From contig CAZDEO010000017.1 of the NCBI GenBank assembly GCA_964504445.1, positions 9,272 through 73,271 on the forward strand: 64,000 nt of DNA, written 5' to 3'. The stretch is from JACSRF01 sp964504445. Its GTDB lineage: Bacteria; Chloroflexota; Anaerolineae; Promineifilales; Promineifilaceae. This document shows positions 18,569-29,100 of the stretch, one piece after another (the stretch's first letter is position 1; each line of letters starts with the position of its first letter). Below the pieces are notes generated by a model, which saw only the letters and a program-made list of their open reading frames with translations, was not told the DNA's origin and searched no databases. Made by a program: the position numbers and the translations under genes.

Positions 18569-21496
18569 TCATGGAGAATTGGCGGGAAGAGAAACTTCCA
18601 CACTATAAAAAAGCGGGTTGCCGAAAACTCCAGCGAAGGTTTGTTCCTGGCTGCCTGGGTATGAATTTTTTACAACGGCAATTTCCCCTCTGCGTTCTGG
18701 CAGAAAGATATAGAGGTTTTTGCTGCTTGAGGTGGAGGGTGTTTGGCTATTGGGCAGGGGGTCAACGTCGAACAGGTTGACGTTTTTTTGGAATTGTGGC
18801 GCTAAAAAAGAAATTGTTGGGAAATCTACGTACATGGCAGGCGGACCGTAAAAATAAACGGCCCAAGTTTCGTCAAAGGTGTTCAAGTAGTCGGCAACGC
18901 GGTGGGCGATTTCTGTATTTCGGTCGGCGAAGCTGTTTTCCGCAGGATAACGGCCGTAATAATACCCCCCCTCGCTCATGGCAACCAGAGCAGTGACGCC
19001 CAAAACCAGGGTTGCCCGGCTTTGTCCTTGCCAGCGCGCCACTGTTATCAACCCCCAACCGCTTAAAAGGGCCACGGCTGGCGTGGCTACCAACAGCCGG
19101 TCACTTTGTGGCGGATTGGGCAACAAAACCGCGCCTAGCAGCATTGCGCCGCCCAGCCAGGCCAACAGCAGCCCTGTGCGCCCATCTTGCAGGTGGAACA
19201 CGGCCGTAACCACGCCGACCAACAGCAGCAACCCGGCGCCAAAACCCAATAGCCCATTTTGCGTACGAAAAGAGGGGCTATTATCAGCCGGACCATTAAA
19301 AACCAGCAGGCCTCTTTCGATTTGTTGGCGCAACACCGCGCCCGGAGACTGCGCATTGCTGGCAGCTTGTCCGGCCAACCAATTGTTTTGCGGATTTAGG
19401 ATACTGGTCTGGTTGGCCTGGGTCCAGGCAGATACCGGTTGAGACTGGTCGTAGAGCAGTTGCGGCAATGCTGCCACCAGGGCGACAAGGGTTGCCGCCA
19501 GCAGCGCCCGCTTTTGTGCCCACATCCCTGCCCGGTTGCCCAACAGCCCAAGCAAAGCCAAAGCCAACAATACCCCTGGCAACAGCCGCGGATCGCTAAT
19601 GAAATAGACGCCCAGGCCTACGGCCGTGCCTGCCGCCAGCCATGCCTTGCTGTCCCTTTGTTTTTGCCACGCCACACCCACTAGCCCCAAAGCCAGCAGC
19701 ATCCACAGAGGATCCCAAATGATGGTTAGACCTAGGCGGCTGTAATGCAAATGCCAATAGCTGCCTGAGAGCAAAATTGCCGCAGTTAATCCTACGGTCC
19801 GGTCCCATAATTGCTGTCCTAGCCAATAGGTAGCTACCACCGTCATAGCGCCTACCAACGGGGCAATGAACCGCAAAGAAACGGCGGACGGCCCAAACAC
19901 CTGCAGCGGCCCGGCCATCAAAAAGAAGGGCAGGCCAGGGAAACCCTGCGTGCTGGTGCTAAATGGCGTCAGCCATTCTCCACGCGTAATGCGCAGGGCT
20001 TCCAACCCCTGAATGGCTTCTGTGCCGTTTAGAATAAAGGGCAGCCCTGCCAAATTGATGGTGCGCAGCAGGAGAGCGGCGACAAATAGCCCCAAGATAA
20101 CCCAACGGCCGTAGGGCGTTTCGGCAGGTTGCTTGGGGATGGCGCCCGCAGTGGGCCAGAGGGCGTAGAGGGCCAAACCCACCGCCGTGCCCCAAAGCAG
20201 CAAGGCCAACAGGGGGCGCTGCCCATTGGAGCTGCTAAACGCCAGCAGCGATAGGATAAATGCGGGGGCAATGAGCAGCCGTTTGCGGTGCATGGAGGCG
20301 AGTTTAGGCCAATGTAGTTCTCTGGGACCGTCCCGTGGCTGCCGGTACGCCCAAAGCAGTAACAGCATCAGCCCACTCAGCCCCAATTGTGTCCCTGCGC
20401 TGCCCCCTGAGCGCAAATTCGCCTGGGCCAGCGCGGTAAACAACAGCGCCAGCAGTGTCAACCCTCCGGTAATGAGCTTTGGCCCCCCAGTGGGCAAAAC
20501 CCGGCCTTCAACCATTTCCCGAACCGGCTGCGCTTCCTCCGTTCTCCTGGTTCCCTGGTCCGGCCTTTCTGCCCATTCTTCCTCTTGCTCTGGCGCTAGT
20601 TCTCCCTCCCGCTCTTGCGCCAACTCTGTTATGGTAAACGGCCGTGCCGCTGGCAAAACCCCCTTTACCGGCCTGCCTTCTGCCGCTTTACGGGCAATAA
20701 ACAGCACATAGGCCCCATCACCTGGCGCCTCTTCGGTGTAAAACGGCCGTAGCCAGCGCTCCGTACATCCCAAGCTACTTTGCCAGGGGGCCACAATCCA
20801 ATGCCCCGTCAGCGCGTGCAGCACTGCCGACGGCAGCCCCTGCACATGGCCCCACTCCAACGCCCGCAGCGCCCCTGTAGAAAAATAATATTGCCACCGC
20901 TCCACCACAAAACCAGCCTGCGCCAGCCGTTCCGCCCATACCTCTGCTGCGTCTGTATGAGCGTGCCGCGAAATAAAGTTAAAAAATTGGCGATACCGGT
21001 CCGCCAGCCCCGGCAGGCCCAGTGCCTGCAAAAAGGCGGCACCCCCCAAATTTTGCGTAAAGTTATGGCTGGGCATGGTAATTACCAGCCGCCCCCCCGG
21101 CTGCAGCACGCGCCCAATTTCGCTTAGCACCGGTTGCACGTCGGGAATATGTTCCAGCACAGAGTTGCTAATGGCGCTGCCAAAGCTGTTGTCGGGGAAA
21201 GGTAGCCGGTCACCCATTCCTTGCAAAACTTGTTTGTACTGCCCGCTATGCTGCGCCTTGTGCAATGGTCCCCACCACGGGTCAATGCCCACGTCTAGGG
21301 GATGATCAAAGGTCATTTGGGCAAAATGGCCGTCGCCGCAGCCCACGTCCAAAATGGGGCCGGGCAGCGCCACTTGCCGGTAAAAACGAGATTCCACCGC
21401 CCGTAGCAAAGCGCGAAAGGCGGGGATGGTTTTGAGCTGTCGCCAAAGCAGGTCGTCTTGTGGTAAGTAAGGCTGGTTTGCTGTCAAGAATTTCAC
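18569..21496 (-). CDS. Fusion of SAM-dependent methyltransferase and GT39-type glycosyltransferase
   Basis: Residues about 1-270 are a class I methyltransferase: motif I ILDVGCGDGHF, motif IV-like SAISNSVLEHIPD, and GGRLVITMPSHN. An acidic linker (about 290-335, EREGELAPEQEEEWAE) leads to a polytopic region of about twelve spans resembling the ArnT/PMT (GT39) fold, with TEAIQGLEALRITRGEW in the first extracytoplasmic loop and a soluble C-terminal tail. GT39 enzymes move sugars from polyprenyl phosphates onto proteins or lipids outside the membrane. The fusion is unusual at 975 residues. No stop or frame change interrupts the linker. It heads a cluster with a GT4 enzyme and a flippase-like protein. 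Confidence 0.82.
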   Translation of the reverse strand: MKFLTANQPYLPQDDLLWRQLKTIPAFRALLRAVESRFYRQVALPGPILDVGCGDGHFAQMTFDHPLDVGIDPWWGPLHKAQHSGQYKQVLQGMGDRLPFPDNSFGSAISNSVLEHIPDVQPVLSEIGRVLQPGGRLVITMPSHNFTQNLGGAAFLQALGLPGLADRYRQFFNFISRHAHTDAAEVWAERLAQAGFVVERWQYYFSTGALRALEWGHVQGLPSAVLHALTGHWIVAPWQSSLGCTERWLRPFYTEEAPGDGAYVLFIARKAAEGRPVKGVLPAARPFTITELAQEREGELAPEQEEEWAERPDQGTRRTEEAQPVREMVEGRVLPTGGPKLITGGLTLLALLFTALAQANLRSGGSAGTQLGLSGLMLLLLWAYRQPRDGPRELHWPKLASMHRKRLLIAPAFILSLLAFSSSNGQRPLLALLLWGTAVGLALYALWPTAGAIPKQPAETPYGRWVILGLFVAALLLRTINLAGLPFILNGTEAIQGLEALRITRGEWLTPFSTSTQGFPGLPFFLMAGPLQVFGPSAVSLRFIAPLVGAMTVVATYWLGQQLWDRTVGLTAAILLSGSYWHLHYSRLGLTIIWDPLWMLLALGLVGVAWQKQRDSKAWLAAGTAVGLGVYFISDPRLLPGVLLALALLGLLGNRAGMWAQKRALLAATLVALVAALPQLLYDQSQPVSAWTQANQTSILNPQNNWLAGQAASNAQSPGAVLRQQIERGLLVFNGPADNSPSFRTQNGLLGFGAGLLLLVGVVTAVFHLQDGRTGLLLAWLGGAMLLGAVLLPNPPQSDRLLVATPAVALLSGWGLITVARWQGQSRATLVLGVTALVAMSEGGYYYGRYPAENSFADRNTEIAHRVADYLNTFDETWAVYFYGPPAMYVDFPTISFLAPQFQKNVNLFDVDPLPNSQTPSTSSSKNLYIFLPERRGEIAVVKNSYPGSQEQTFAGVFGNPLFYSVEVSLPANSP

Positions 21497-21506
21497 CTCG
21501 TCGCAT

Positions 21507-21525
21507 GCAAGGGAGCAGAGGAGCA
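21507..21525. repeat. Intergenic copy of the 19-mer found inside hyuB
   Basis: GCAAGGGAGCAGAGGAGCA occurs here exactly as in the complement of 13971-13989. It lies in the 76-base gap between the GT39 fusion gene and the GT4 gene, and is followed by a G-rich run. Confidence 0.6.
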
Positions 21526-21572
21526 GGGGGCCAAGGGTGGAGATTCGCCCCTCTGTACCTTTGTGCTCTTGC

Positions 21573-22790
21573 TTATCTCGCGTCGCGCATTTGCCGCAAC
21601 CGCTGGTAGGCCAGGGGTTCGGGGGCGGTGCTGTCTACCTGCCCCTGTTGCAGGGCGGTAAAGAGTTGGGTGTAGGTTACGGCCGTTTGCGCCGGGCTAA
21701 AACTGGCTGCAATCAGCTCTGCATCACGCAAATACGCCGCCTTATCCTCTAAAATGCGGTTAATGGCAGCCGCCAGGCCATCACTATCTCCCACAGGCGA
21801 AACCTCTCCCATGCCCGTCATTGTTACCGGTTGGCGCACCCCCGGCAAAGCGCATGCCGCCACTGGCACATGGTTACTCATCGCCTCAATCTGTACCAGG
21901 CCAAAACTTTCTGTGCTGTTCAGGCTGCAGATGCACAGCACATCCAGGCTGCGATAAAAAGCGGTTAGCTCTGTGCCGTGCAGGGTGCCCAGCCGCTGAT
22001 AATGGCCCGCATATTGTTGAAACAGCGGTTCTAGTCGCGCTGCATACGCTTCTTCGCCAATAATGTCTTTATAAGGACCAGCGTGGAGCACTACGGCGTT
22101 GGGATGGCGCGCCAGCACCTTTGGCAGCGCTTGCAAGAGGATCTCCACCCCTTTTTCTGCCGCTAGCCGTGCCGAAATGCCAATGACAGGACGGCCGTGT
22201 AATCCATGCCGCGTCCTAAAAGAGGCCACCTCCTCGTCATCACTGGCGTCTAATTCCACCGGAGGCGGAATAATGTGCAACTTTTTACCCATATATTGGG
22301 CCAGGAAGGGGGTGTTTTCTCCATAATCATGGGTATACGTTACCACAGCATCAGCCAACGTACCCGCCAGCCAATTCTGCGTCTGCACTACCCGGTCCAC
22401 CACTCGGTTAAATAGGCCTGGGGGCAGCTTCAGATCGCAGTGGTAGGTGAGCACCACCGGCTTATTCAGCAACCGCCCACGTAAAGCGACTCCTGGAGCA
22501 TCAAATTGGGGCAGATGTAAATGAATAACGTCGTTGCGGTGGGCCAACTTCCACGCCATGGGGCCAAAACCGGGCATCAGCACGCCCTTGCTCACGCGGT
22601 ACGCCACAGGGATGCGCACGACTTTCACGCCATCCATCACTTCATAACGGGGCAACTTGGGGTCATATTGGCTGGTGAGCACCGTTACGTCGTGCCCCTG
22701 GCGTACCAGGGCACGGCTTAGGCGCTCTACATAGATGGTTAGCCCGCTTACCCAGGGGCGATAATAGGTGAGAACTTCAAGAATTTTCAT
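21573..22790 (-). CDS. Glycosyltransferase family 4 protein
   Basis: ATG 22790 (MKILEVLTYYRPWVSG) is chosen because it begins the conserved first strand; an ATG 45 codons upstream adds nothing recognisable. The 405-residue GT-B enzyme has the acceptor-domain NDVIHLHLPQ segment, GISARLAAEKGVEILLQAL, and the donor-site ESFGLVQIEAMSNHVPVAA motif with the EX7E glutamates. It transfers a sugar from a nucleotide donor at the inner membrane face, probably to a lipid-linked glycan. The neighbouring GT39 fusion and flippase-like genes support envelope glycan assembly. Confidence 0.9.
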   Translation of the reverse strand: MKILEVLTYYRPWVSGLTIYVERLSRALVRQGHDVTVLTSQYDPKLPRYEVMDGVKVVRIPVAYRVSKGVLMPGFGPMAWKLAHRNDVIHLHLPQFDAPGVALRGRLLNKPVVLTYHCDLKLPPGLFNRVVDRVVQTQNWLAGTLADAVVTYTHDYGENTPFLAQYMGKKLHIIPPPVELDASDDEEVASFRTRHGLHGRPVIGISARLAAEKGVEILLQALPKVLARHPNAVVLHAGPYKDIIGEEAYAARLEPLFQQYAGHYQRLGTLHGTELTAFYRSLDVLCICSLNSTESFGLVQIEAMSNHVPVAACALPGVRQPVTMTGMGEVSPVGDSDGLAAAINRILEDKAAYLRDAELIAASFSPAQTAVTYTQLFTALQQGQVDSTAPEPLAYQRLRQMRDAR

Positions 22791-22946
22791 ACGCGTTACC
22801 TTTTTTATCGTGAGAAGAAAGGTGTCTACTGTACACGGAGTTTTTTTAGGGGGGTCGCAAGAGGGCTTTTGCGGCAACTTTTGTACGATTGGCGGCGTAA
22901 TTGGGTTTGGGAAATTGGCATTCATTGCAGCTACTGTTTGTCGCGG

Positions 22947-23978
22947 TTATGGGTTGCCGTGGTCTTCTTGCTGGCGGCGCATGAAGGTTTGGGTGGATGA
23001 GACCACGTTTTGGAAGGTGACGCCGGCGCCAAAGAGGCCAATGATGCCCATGATGATCATGGTGATGGTGTTGAGGGCGTGGTAGACGACGGCAAAGGTG
23101 AGGGCTTCTGGGCCAGGCTGGGCCAATATTTCAGTGAGAGCAAAGGTGACGCCCGCATGGAAGACGCCAATTTGCCCTGGGGATGAGGGCGCGGCAATGC
23201 TGAAGGCAGCGGCAGCCATGGTGAGCAGGGTCATGGGGAGGATGGGCTGGAGGTTGGCGGCTAGTAAGGTGACGTGATAGGAGAAGATGATGGGTAGCCA
23301 GATGATGATGCTAAGAGCGATAAGGATGAGGCCATCTTTGAGACGGGTAAGGCTGCTGAGGCCAGCGAGGAGGTCGTCCAGGCGGCGCGTCCAGGTTTGG
23401 GTGTCCATAAAAGGGATGCGGTTGAGGGTGGCGGTGGCGAGGCGTTGGGCTAACGGCCGTTGATTAGCTGCCACAATGAGGACCACCAGACCAGCGACGG
23501 CTGCCAGGCCAAATAAGCGCACCACTTCACTCAATTCTGGCGAAATGACCCCCGCTGCTGCCAGGGCGAAAGGCACAATAATTACCATAAAAATCATATC
23601 CAAAATGCGCTCGACCACCATGGTAGAGATGCCCCGCGCCAGCGTCACCGGCGGCACGTTGCCAATGAGAATGGCGCGGGCCACATCGCCAATGCGTAAG
23701 GGCAGCAGCATCGTCAGCATGTAGCCAATATTTTGAATGTGGAAAACCTGGCTGTAAGGTGGTTGGTTGCTAAGCATGAAGCGCCAGCGTACGGCGCGCA
23801 GCAGCAAAAAAGCCACCATGCCCAACACGCTGAGGGGCAAGTAGCCGAATTGCGCATTTTGTAACGCTTGCAGTAAGTCGGCTGGCCTGATGAAGAAGAA
23901 TATGGCAACCAGGCAAATAAGGCTGAAAAGGATACCCAGCCACGTTCGCCTTCTTTTTTGGCGTTCAATAGGGTCCAT
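22947..23978 (-). CDS. Flippase-like lysylphosphatidylglycerol synthase TM-region protein
   Basis: This 343-residue protein has eight or so hydrophobic spans and matches the UPF0104/AglD-type family: RAVRWRFMLSNQP near the start, MLLPLRIGDVARAILIGN, STMVVERILDMIFM and AIAAPSSPGQIGVFHAG near the end. The family includes the membrane domain of MprF and proteins tied to glycolipid synthesis. Its position upstream of a GT4 gene suggests movement or handling of a lipid-linked sugar, which is inference. Confidence 0.88.
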   Translation of the reverse strand: MDPIERQKRRRTWLGILFSLICLVAIFFFIRPADLLQALQNAQFGYLPLSVLGMVAFLLLRAVRWRFMLSNQPPYSQVFHIQNIGYMLTMLLPLRIGDVARAILIGNVPPVTLARGISTMVVERILDMIFMVIIVPFALAAAGVISPELSEVVRLFGLAAVAGLVVLIVAANQRPLAQRLATATLNRIPFMDTQTWTRRLDDLLAGLSSLTRLKDGLILIALSIIIWLPIIFSYHVTLLAANLQPILPMTLLTMAAAAFSIAAPSSPGQIGVFHAGVTFALTEILAQPGPEALTFAVVYHALNTITMIIMGIIGLFGAGVTFQNVVSSTQTFMRRQQEDHGNP

Positions 23979-24022
23979 AGTGGCGGATTATAGCATGGAG
24001 GAGATGAAGGATGTAGAGTAGC

Positions 24023-24910
24023 TTACCCAAGGCCCTTTTTGCGCTTAAATAGCAGAAGTTGGAATTGGGCTTGGGTTTCCAGGTGGGTTGTTTGCGTTAA
24101 TTGGTGCTCTTGGGGTGGGGTAAGGTGGCGAGCATTCGGCGTCATCTGTACTAGGTCTTGGATTTGCTGTTGGTTGAGCAGCAAGGGAAGGGTGATTGTT
24201 TCAGCAAGAATCTGGTGGAAGGTGGGCTGAAATTGGGCCTGGATTTTGTTATGCTTGTCGCTTTCGATGGCGAGCAGGCCAAAGGATTGGCGCAAAGTTT
24301 GCAGGTGATGGGGGGTAGGGATAACCATGAGCAGACTGCCTGCACAAAGGCGGGCAAATTCTGGCGGGTTGCGCGGGGCGAAGATATTGAGCAGCAGATG
24401 AACGGATTGGTCAGCAAAGGGCACACGGCCGTTAATATCCGCAGCCACAAACTGTATGCCAGGGTACTTTTTTGCCGCCATTTTTACGGCCGTTTTCGCC
24501 ACATCCAGGCCAAAAGCGCACACCGGCCCACCGGCGGCAGCCAACTGCTGCTGCACTTGCCCCGTGTAGTACCCCTCTCCGCAGCCACAATCCAGCACGG
24601 TAACGGCCGTTGCCAACCCTGTTGTTTGCGCATAACCAGCAAGAGTTTCTTGTGCCAGCGCCGCCACCCGCGCCGCTAGCGGCGCATACAGCCCCTCCGC
24701 AAAAAACCGCCGCCGCGCCTGCAGCATTTCCGCCGAATCGCCTACGGTTGCCGCCAGCCGCTTGCGCGTTGGCAGCAGATTGACGTACCCTTCACGGGCC
24801 AGATCAAAGCTGTGCCCGGCAGGGCATACTAGGCCGCCCCCGTCTCGCTGCAAAAATTGGTGACAAATGGGGCAGGTTAACGGCCGTACACAACGTTGCC
24901 CATCTTCCAT
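24023..24910 (-). CDS. rlmA: 23S rRNA (guanine-N1)-methyltransferase, RlmA family
   Basis: ATG 24910 begins MEDGQRCVRPLTCPICHQF, giving 295 residues, close to the family size. The N-terminal zinc finger (CPICHQF, VCPAGHSFD) is followed by the family stretch REGYVNLLPTRKR, GDSAEMLQARRRFFAEGLYAPL, and the methyltransferase motif VLDCGCGEGYYTG, then IFAPRNPPEFARL. Family members methylate G745 or G748 of 23S rRNA, the latter giving tylosin resistance. It is divergent from the threonine aldolase, with an 84-base shared gap. Confidence 0.9.
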   Translation of the reverse strand: MEDGQRCVRPLTCPICHQFLQRDGGGLVCPAGHSFDLAREGYVNLLPTRKRLAATVGDSAEMLQARRRFFAEGLYAPLAARVAALAQETLAGYAQTTGLATAVTVLDCGCGEGYYTGQVQQQLAAAGGPVCAFGLDVAKTAVKMAAKKYPGIQFVAADINGRVPFADQSVHLLLNIFAPRNPPEFARLCAGSLLMVIPTPHHLQTLRQSFGLLAIESDKHNKIQAQFQPTFHQILAETITLPLLLNQQQIQDLVQMTPNARHLTPPQEHQLTQTTHLETQAQFQLLLFKRKKGLG

Positions 24911-24971
24911 ATCCCCATTATACCCGCTGTTCAAACGCGCACCCGTCTTGCCCGTCACTTGCACACTTCCC

Positions 24972-24987
24972 AAGTTTACGTAAACTT
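24972..24987. promoter_or_regulatory. Perfect 16-bp palindrome between divergent rlmA and threonine aldolase
   Basis: AAGTTTACGTAAACTT is a perfect inverted repeat ending seven bases before ATG 24995. It overlaps the place of a ribosome-binding site for the aldolase gene, so a bound repressor would block its transcription or early elongation. It could also act on rlmA. No regulator gene adjoins it. Confidence 0.45.
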
Positions 24988-24994
24988 CCAAGTT

Positions 24995-26032
24995 ATGGAC
25001 AAAATAGATTTTCGTTCCGACACCGTAACCTGGCCCACCCCCGCCATGCGCGCCGCCATGGCTGCTGCCCAGGTAGGCGACGACGTGTACGGCGAAGACC
25101 CCACCGTCAACCATCTAGAAGCGCTGGCTGCTGCCAAAGTTGGCAAAGAAGCCGCCCTCTTTGTGACCAGCGGCACCATGGGCAACCTGGTGGCCATTCT
25201 CAGCCACGCCCAGCGCGGCGACGAGGCCATTGTCGGGCAAGACGCCCACACCTACAAATGGGAGGCCGGCGGCATGGCTGTCCTTGGTGGCGTCATGCCC
25301 CATCCTCTGCCCACAGATTTTGCCGGACGCATGGATTTGGCGGAGATTGCTGCGGCAATTCGCCCTGATAACCCCCATCTACCCCATAGTCGCCTCATTT
25401 TAGTTGAAAATAGCTATGGCGAGCGGGGTGGCTATCCTATTGCGCCGGACTATTTTGCGGCGGTAAAGGCCGTAGCCGACCAGCGCGGGTTGGCCGTGCA
25501 TATGGATGGCGCACGCTTGTTCAATGCGGCCGTTGCCCTGGGCATAGACGCCAGCGCCATCACCCAACACGTTGATTCGGTTTCCTTTTGCCTGAGCAAA
25601 GGATTATGCGCCCCTGTAGGCTCCCTGCTGTGTGGCTCGGCCGATTTCATCCACCGGGCGCGGCGCGTGCGCAAAATTGTGGGGGGCGGCATGCGGCAGG
25701 CCGGCGTGCTTGCCGCCGCGGGCATTATAGCTCTCAACGAGATGGTAGACCGGCTGGCCGAAGACCACGCCAACGCCCAACGGCTGGCGCAAGGACTGGC
25801 GCAAATTCCAGGTATTGTCATTGATCCAGAGGGCGTTAAAACCAATATTGTTTTCTTCGGCCTGGGAGAAGAATTGATACAGAGTAGTCAGGACATTTTG
25901 AAAGCGTTGCAGCAAGAGAACATTTGGTTAGGCGGCAGCGGGCGGCGGAAGTTTCGCGCGGTCACCCATTATTGGTTGGGCAAGGCGGAGGTGGACCATT
26001 TGCTGGCGGTGTTGCGGCACACTTTGGGTTAA
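24995..26032 (+). CDS. Low-specificity L-threonine aldolase
   Basis: This PLP enzyme cleaves L-threonine or L-allo-threonine to glycine and acetaldehyde. ATG 24995 begins MDKIDFRSDTVTWPTPAMR, the conserved family start, giving 345 residues. Conserved blocks follow: GDDVYGEDPTVNHLE, FVTSGTMGNLVA, VENSYGERGGYPI, HMDGARLFNAAVA and the PLP-binding SFCLSKGLCAPVGS with Lys202. The palindrome just upstream suggests control at the start. No distinct Shine-Dalgarno sequence is present. Confidence 0.95.
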   Translation: MDKIDFRSDTVTWPTPAMRAAMAAAQVGDDVYGEDPTVNHLEALAAAKVGKEAALFVTSGTMGNLVAILSHAQRGDEAIVGQDAHTYKWEAGGMAVLGGVMPHPLPTDFAGRMDLAEIAAAIRPDNPHLPHSRLILVENSYGERGGYPIAPDYFAAVKAVADQRGLAVHMDGARLFNAAVALGIDASAITQHVDSVSFCLSKGLCAPVGSLLCGSADFIHRARRVRKIVGGGMRQAGVLAAAGIIALNEMVDRLAEDHANAQRLAQGLAQIPGIVIDPEGVKTNIVFFGLGEELIQSSQDILKALQQENIWLGGSGRRKFRAVTHYWLGKAEVDHLLAVLRHTLG

Positions 26033-26051
26033 TGCTGGTTGACGAAAATGG

Positions 26052-26072
26052 CCTGTAACCTGTAACCTGTAG
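26052..26072. repeat. Heptanucleotide repeat CCTGTAA x3
   Basis: CCTGTAA, CCTGTAA and CCTGTAG lie in tandem in the gap upstream of the receptor kinase. The unit matches the core of the 14-mer repeat at 10121-10154. A consensus-like TTGACA (26073-26078) follows directly, but no well-spaced -10 was found. Confidence 0.55.
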
Positions 26073-26126
26073 TTGACAATCTGTTATTCAATCTCCAATT
26101 TTTATAAACCTTCCATGGAGCTTTCT

Positions 26127-29100
26127 ATGACCAGTCTTATCGGTCACACCATCAACAATCGGTATCGCATAGACTCATTATTGGGCGATGGCGGTATGGG
26201 TACCGTATACCGTGCCTATGATCTGAATTTAGACCGCCCTGTGGCCTTTAAGGTGATGCACGTGCATTTTGCGCGGCAGCGAGAGTTTCGTGACCGCCTT
26301 GTGCAGGAGGCAAAAACGGCCGCCCGGCTTGATCATCCCTCCATTGTGCGGATTTTCGACTTTGGTGATTCGGAGGCTGGCTTATTTATTGCCATGGAGT
26401 ATGTGGAAGGGGGTAGCCTGCGAGACCATTTGCGGCGATTACAGAGCATGCAAAAGTTTTTGCCCCTGGAACAGAGCTTGCAAATTGCCGCGCAGATTGC
26501 TGAGGCGCTGCACTACGCGCATAGTTTGGGCATCATCCACCGCGACGTTAAGCCCGGAAATATTATTTTGAAACGATTGGTGCAAGCGGATCAGCCCCAT
26601 GAACAGCCCTTTCGGGCTGTACTCACCGATTTTGGGTTGGTAAAGTTGCAAGAGGGCGCAGACATTACCCAAAGTGGGACTACCTTGGGCACGCCCATGT
26701 ATATGTCCCCGGAACAGTGTGAGGGTAAGCCGTTAGACGGCCGTTCCGATCTATATGGATTGGGTGTAGTCCTTTACGAAATGGTTACCAACCAGCTTCC
26801 CTTCAATTTCCAAACCCTCTCTGAGGCCATTACCACCCACCGCAGCGACACCATGCCGACGTCCCCAAGCCAGATGCGCGGTGATGTCCCCCGGCTTATG
26901 GACAGCCTGTTGCGCCGCGCCCTGGCTAAAGACCCCAAAAATCGATTTTCCACGGGCCAGGAAATGGCCAAAAATATGCGCAGCGCTATTGTTTCTCTGG
27001 AAGGTGCCCCAACCCGCGTTATGTCTCGCCACGAAGCAGACATCTTACAACAGGTGACGGAACCGCCAGAAGGATATGAGCTGCATATTGAAACCCCTGG
27101 CCAGCCGGTTAGCAAAGCTTCGCTTTCTCATTCTGTCATTCAAATTGGGCGCAACGTAGACAATGATATTGTGTTGCCTACTGATGGCGTATCTCGCCAC
27201 CATGCCCGGCTCCAAGCCACATCCCTGGGTTGGGAAGTGGTAGATATGGGGGGGGTCAACGGTACCTGGCTAGACGGCCGTCGTCTTCGCGGTAACACGC
27301 CAACACCCCTCCAGCCCGGTTCGCGGCTTAAAATTGGTCCCTACGAACTTGTTCTTTTCGCTCCTACGAAAGAACAGGCTGATCCATTGCCGGCTGGGGA
27401 TGCTGCTCCTGGGCGCATTACGCCCGGCCTGGGCATGGTTATTCAAGAAAGCGAACAACCTACCCAGACCCATTCAGCAAGCCTTTCTTCTACACCTACG
27501 CCACCAGCCGCCGCAACAGGCACTCCTACTCCTGATCCTTTAGGCTTGTATCTTTCGCGGGACAAGATTCCGGCGACGCCAGGCCAACCGGTGCAGATTT
27601 CTGTGGAGGTGGTGAACCGCGGCTCTGTGGATGACCGCGTGCGGCTGCGGATAGATGGCCTACCCGATGATTGGGTGACGCAGGAAGGTTTCAAGGATGT
27701 GCCGGTTGGGGGACATGTCAACCTGACGGTTACCGTGCGCCCGCCGCGCAGCAGCAGCACCCCTACTGGCCGGCAACGGTTTCGCCTGGAACTGGTGTCT
27801 CAAAAGCAGCCGCAGCTAAAAATTGGCACCAATGCTTCATTACTTATTAGCTCTTTTGTTGAATTTGAAGCCACTCTTGATCAGCCAATGGTGAAACTCC
27901 CGGCGACTGTTACAGTAACCATTCGCAACACGGGTAACGGGCCGGGTGATTTTAGCCTGGTGGCCCAAGACCGCCAGGGAGGGTTACAGTTTCAGGGCGA
28001 GACGGGGCGCATTCGGTTACAGCCGGGCCAGTTAGCCCGCGTAGAGTTAGAGATTTCTGCGCGATCCCAAAAATTGTTTAGCGGCGGCGAGCTGTACCCT
28101 TTTGATATTGTGGTGCGGTCTTCGACCGGCAGTGAACAGCGCCTTAGCGGGGAAGCGCAAAGTGGCTCGCTGGTTCCAGCAGGCGTTGTTTATGCGCTGG
28201 TGTTTCTGTTGACCTTTTCCTGCGTCATTGCGGGTATTGCCTTGGTGACTAACCAGGACCGCTTTTTGGGGCGGCTGCCGCAGCCTACCAGTACGGTTGC
28301 CGTGATGGTTCCACCAGATGGCACCCTGACGCCGGATTTGTTTCTGACGCCTACGGAAACGGCAACGGCCGTTTCTAATGATCGCGATAATGACGAATTA
28401 AGTGATACTCAGGAACTCATCATCGGTACCGATCCAGAAAACCCGGACACCGACGGTGATGGCCTGACTGATGGCGCGGAGATGCTTGAATACGGCACAG
28501 ATCCCCTCAAACGTGATTCTGATGGCGATTTTTTGAGCGATTGGGATGAAGTAATGACCTACAGGACAGATCCAAATCGCCCCGATACCGATGGCGATGG
28601 CTGGAATGACGGACTGGAAGTTTTGCAAGGCACAGACCCCCTGGTTCCAGACAACCCAGAAACAATGCCCGCTACGGCAACATCAACTTTTACCATTACG
28701 CCTACCGACACGCCTGGGCCAACTGCTACGCCGTCGCAAACGCCCACACCCTCTCTCACGCCTATACCTTCACTAACGCCCACACCCACCCAAACCAGCA
28801 CGCCAGCGCCCACGGCTTCAAACACGCCTACCCCGCAGCCGACGGCGACACATACGCCTCAACCTACGGACACGGCTACGCCATTGCCAACGCCCACGGC
28901 AATTCCTGACCTGAGTTTGTCTTGCATTGACTCACCGCCCACTATTGACGGGACTTTTAACTTGATTGAATGGCCCGGTGGCCCCCTATTCCAAATTCAG
29001 CCGGGAAGTAATACGGCACAATTGGTGCAGGTGTATTTTGTGCGTGATGGGGAGAACCTCTATCTGGCTTTTTTGGTGAACGACGATACCCCAGACGCCA

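Noticed and set aside
26073..26108. TTGACA followed by TATAAA upstream of the receptor kinase
   Set aside because: The spacing is 24 bases, too long for a normal promoter, so no promoter is called.
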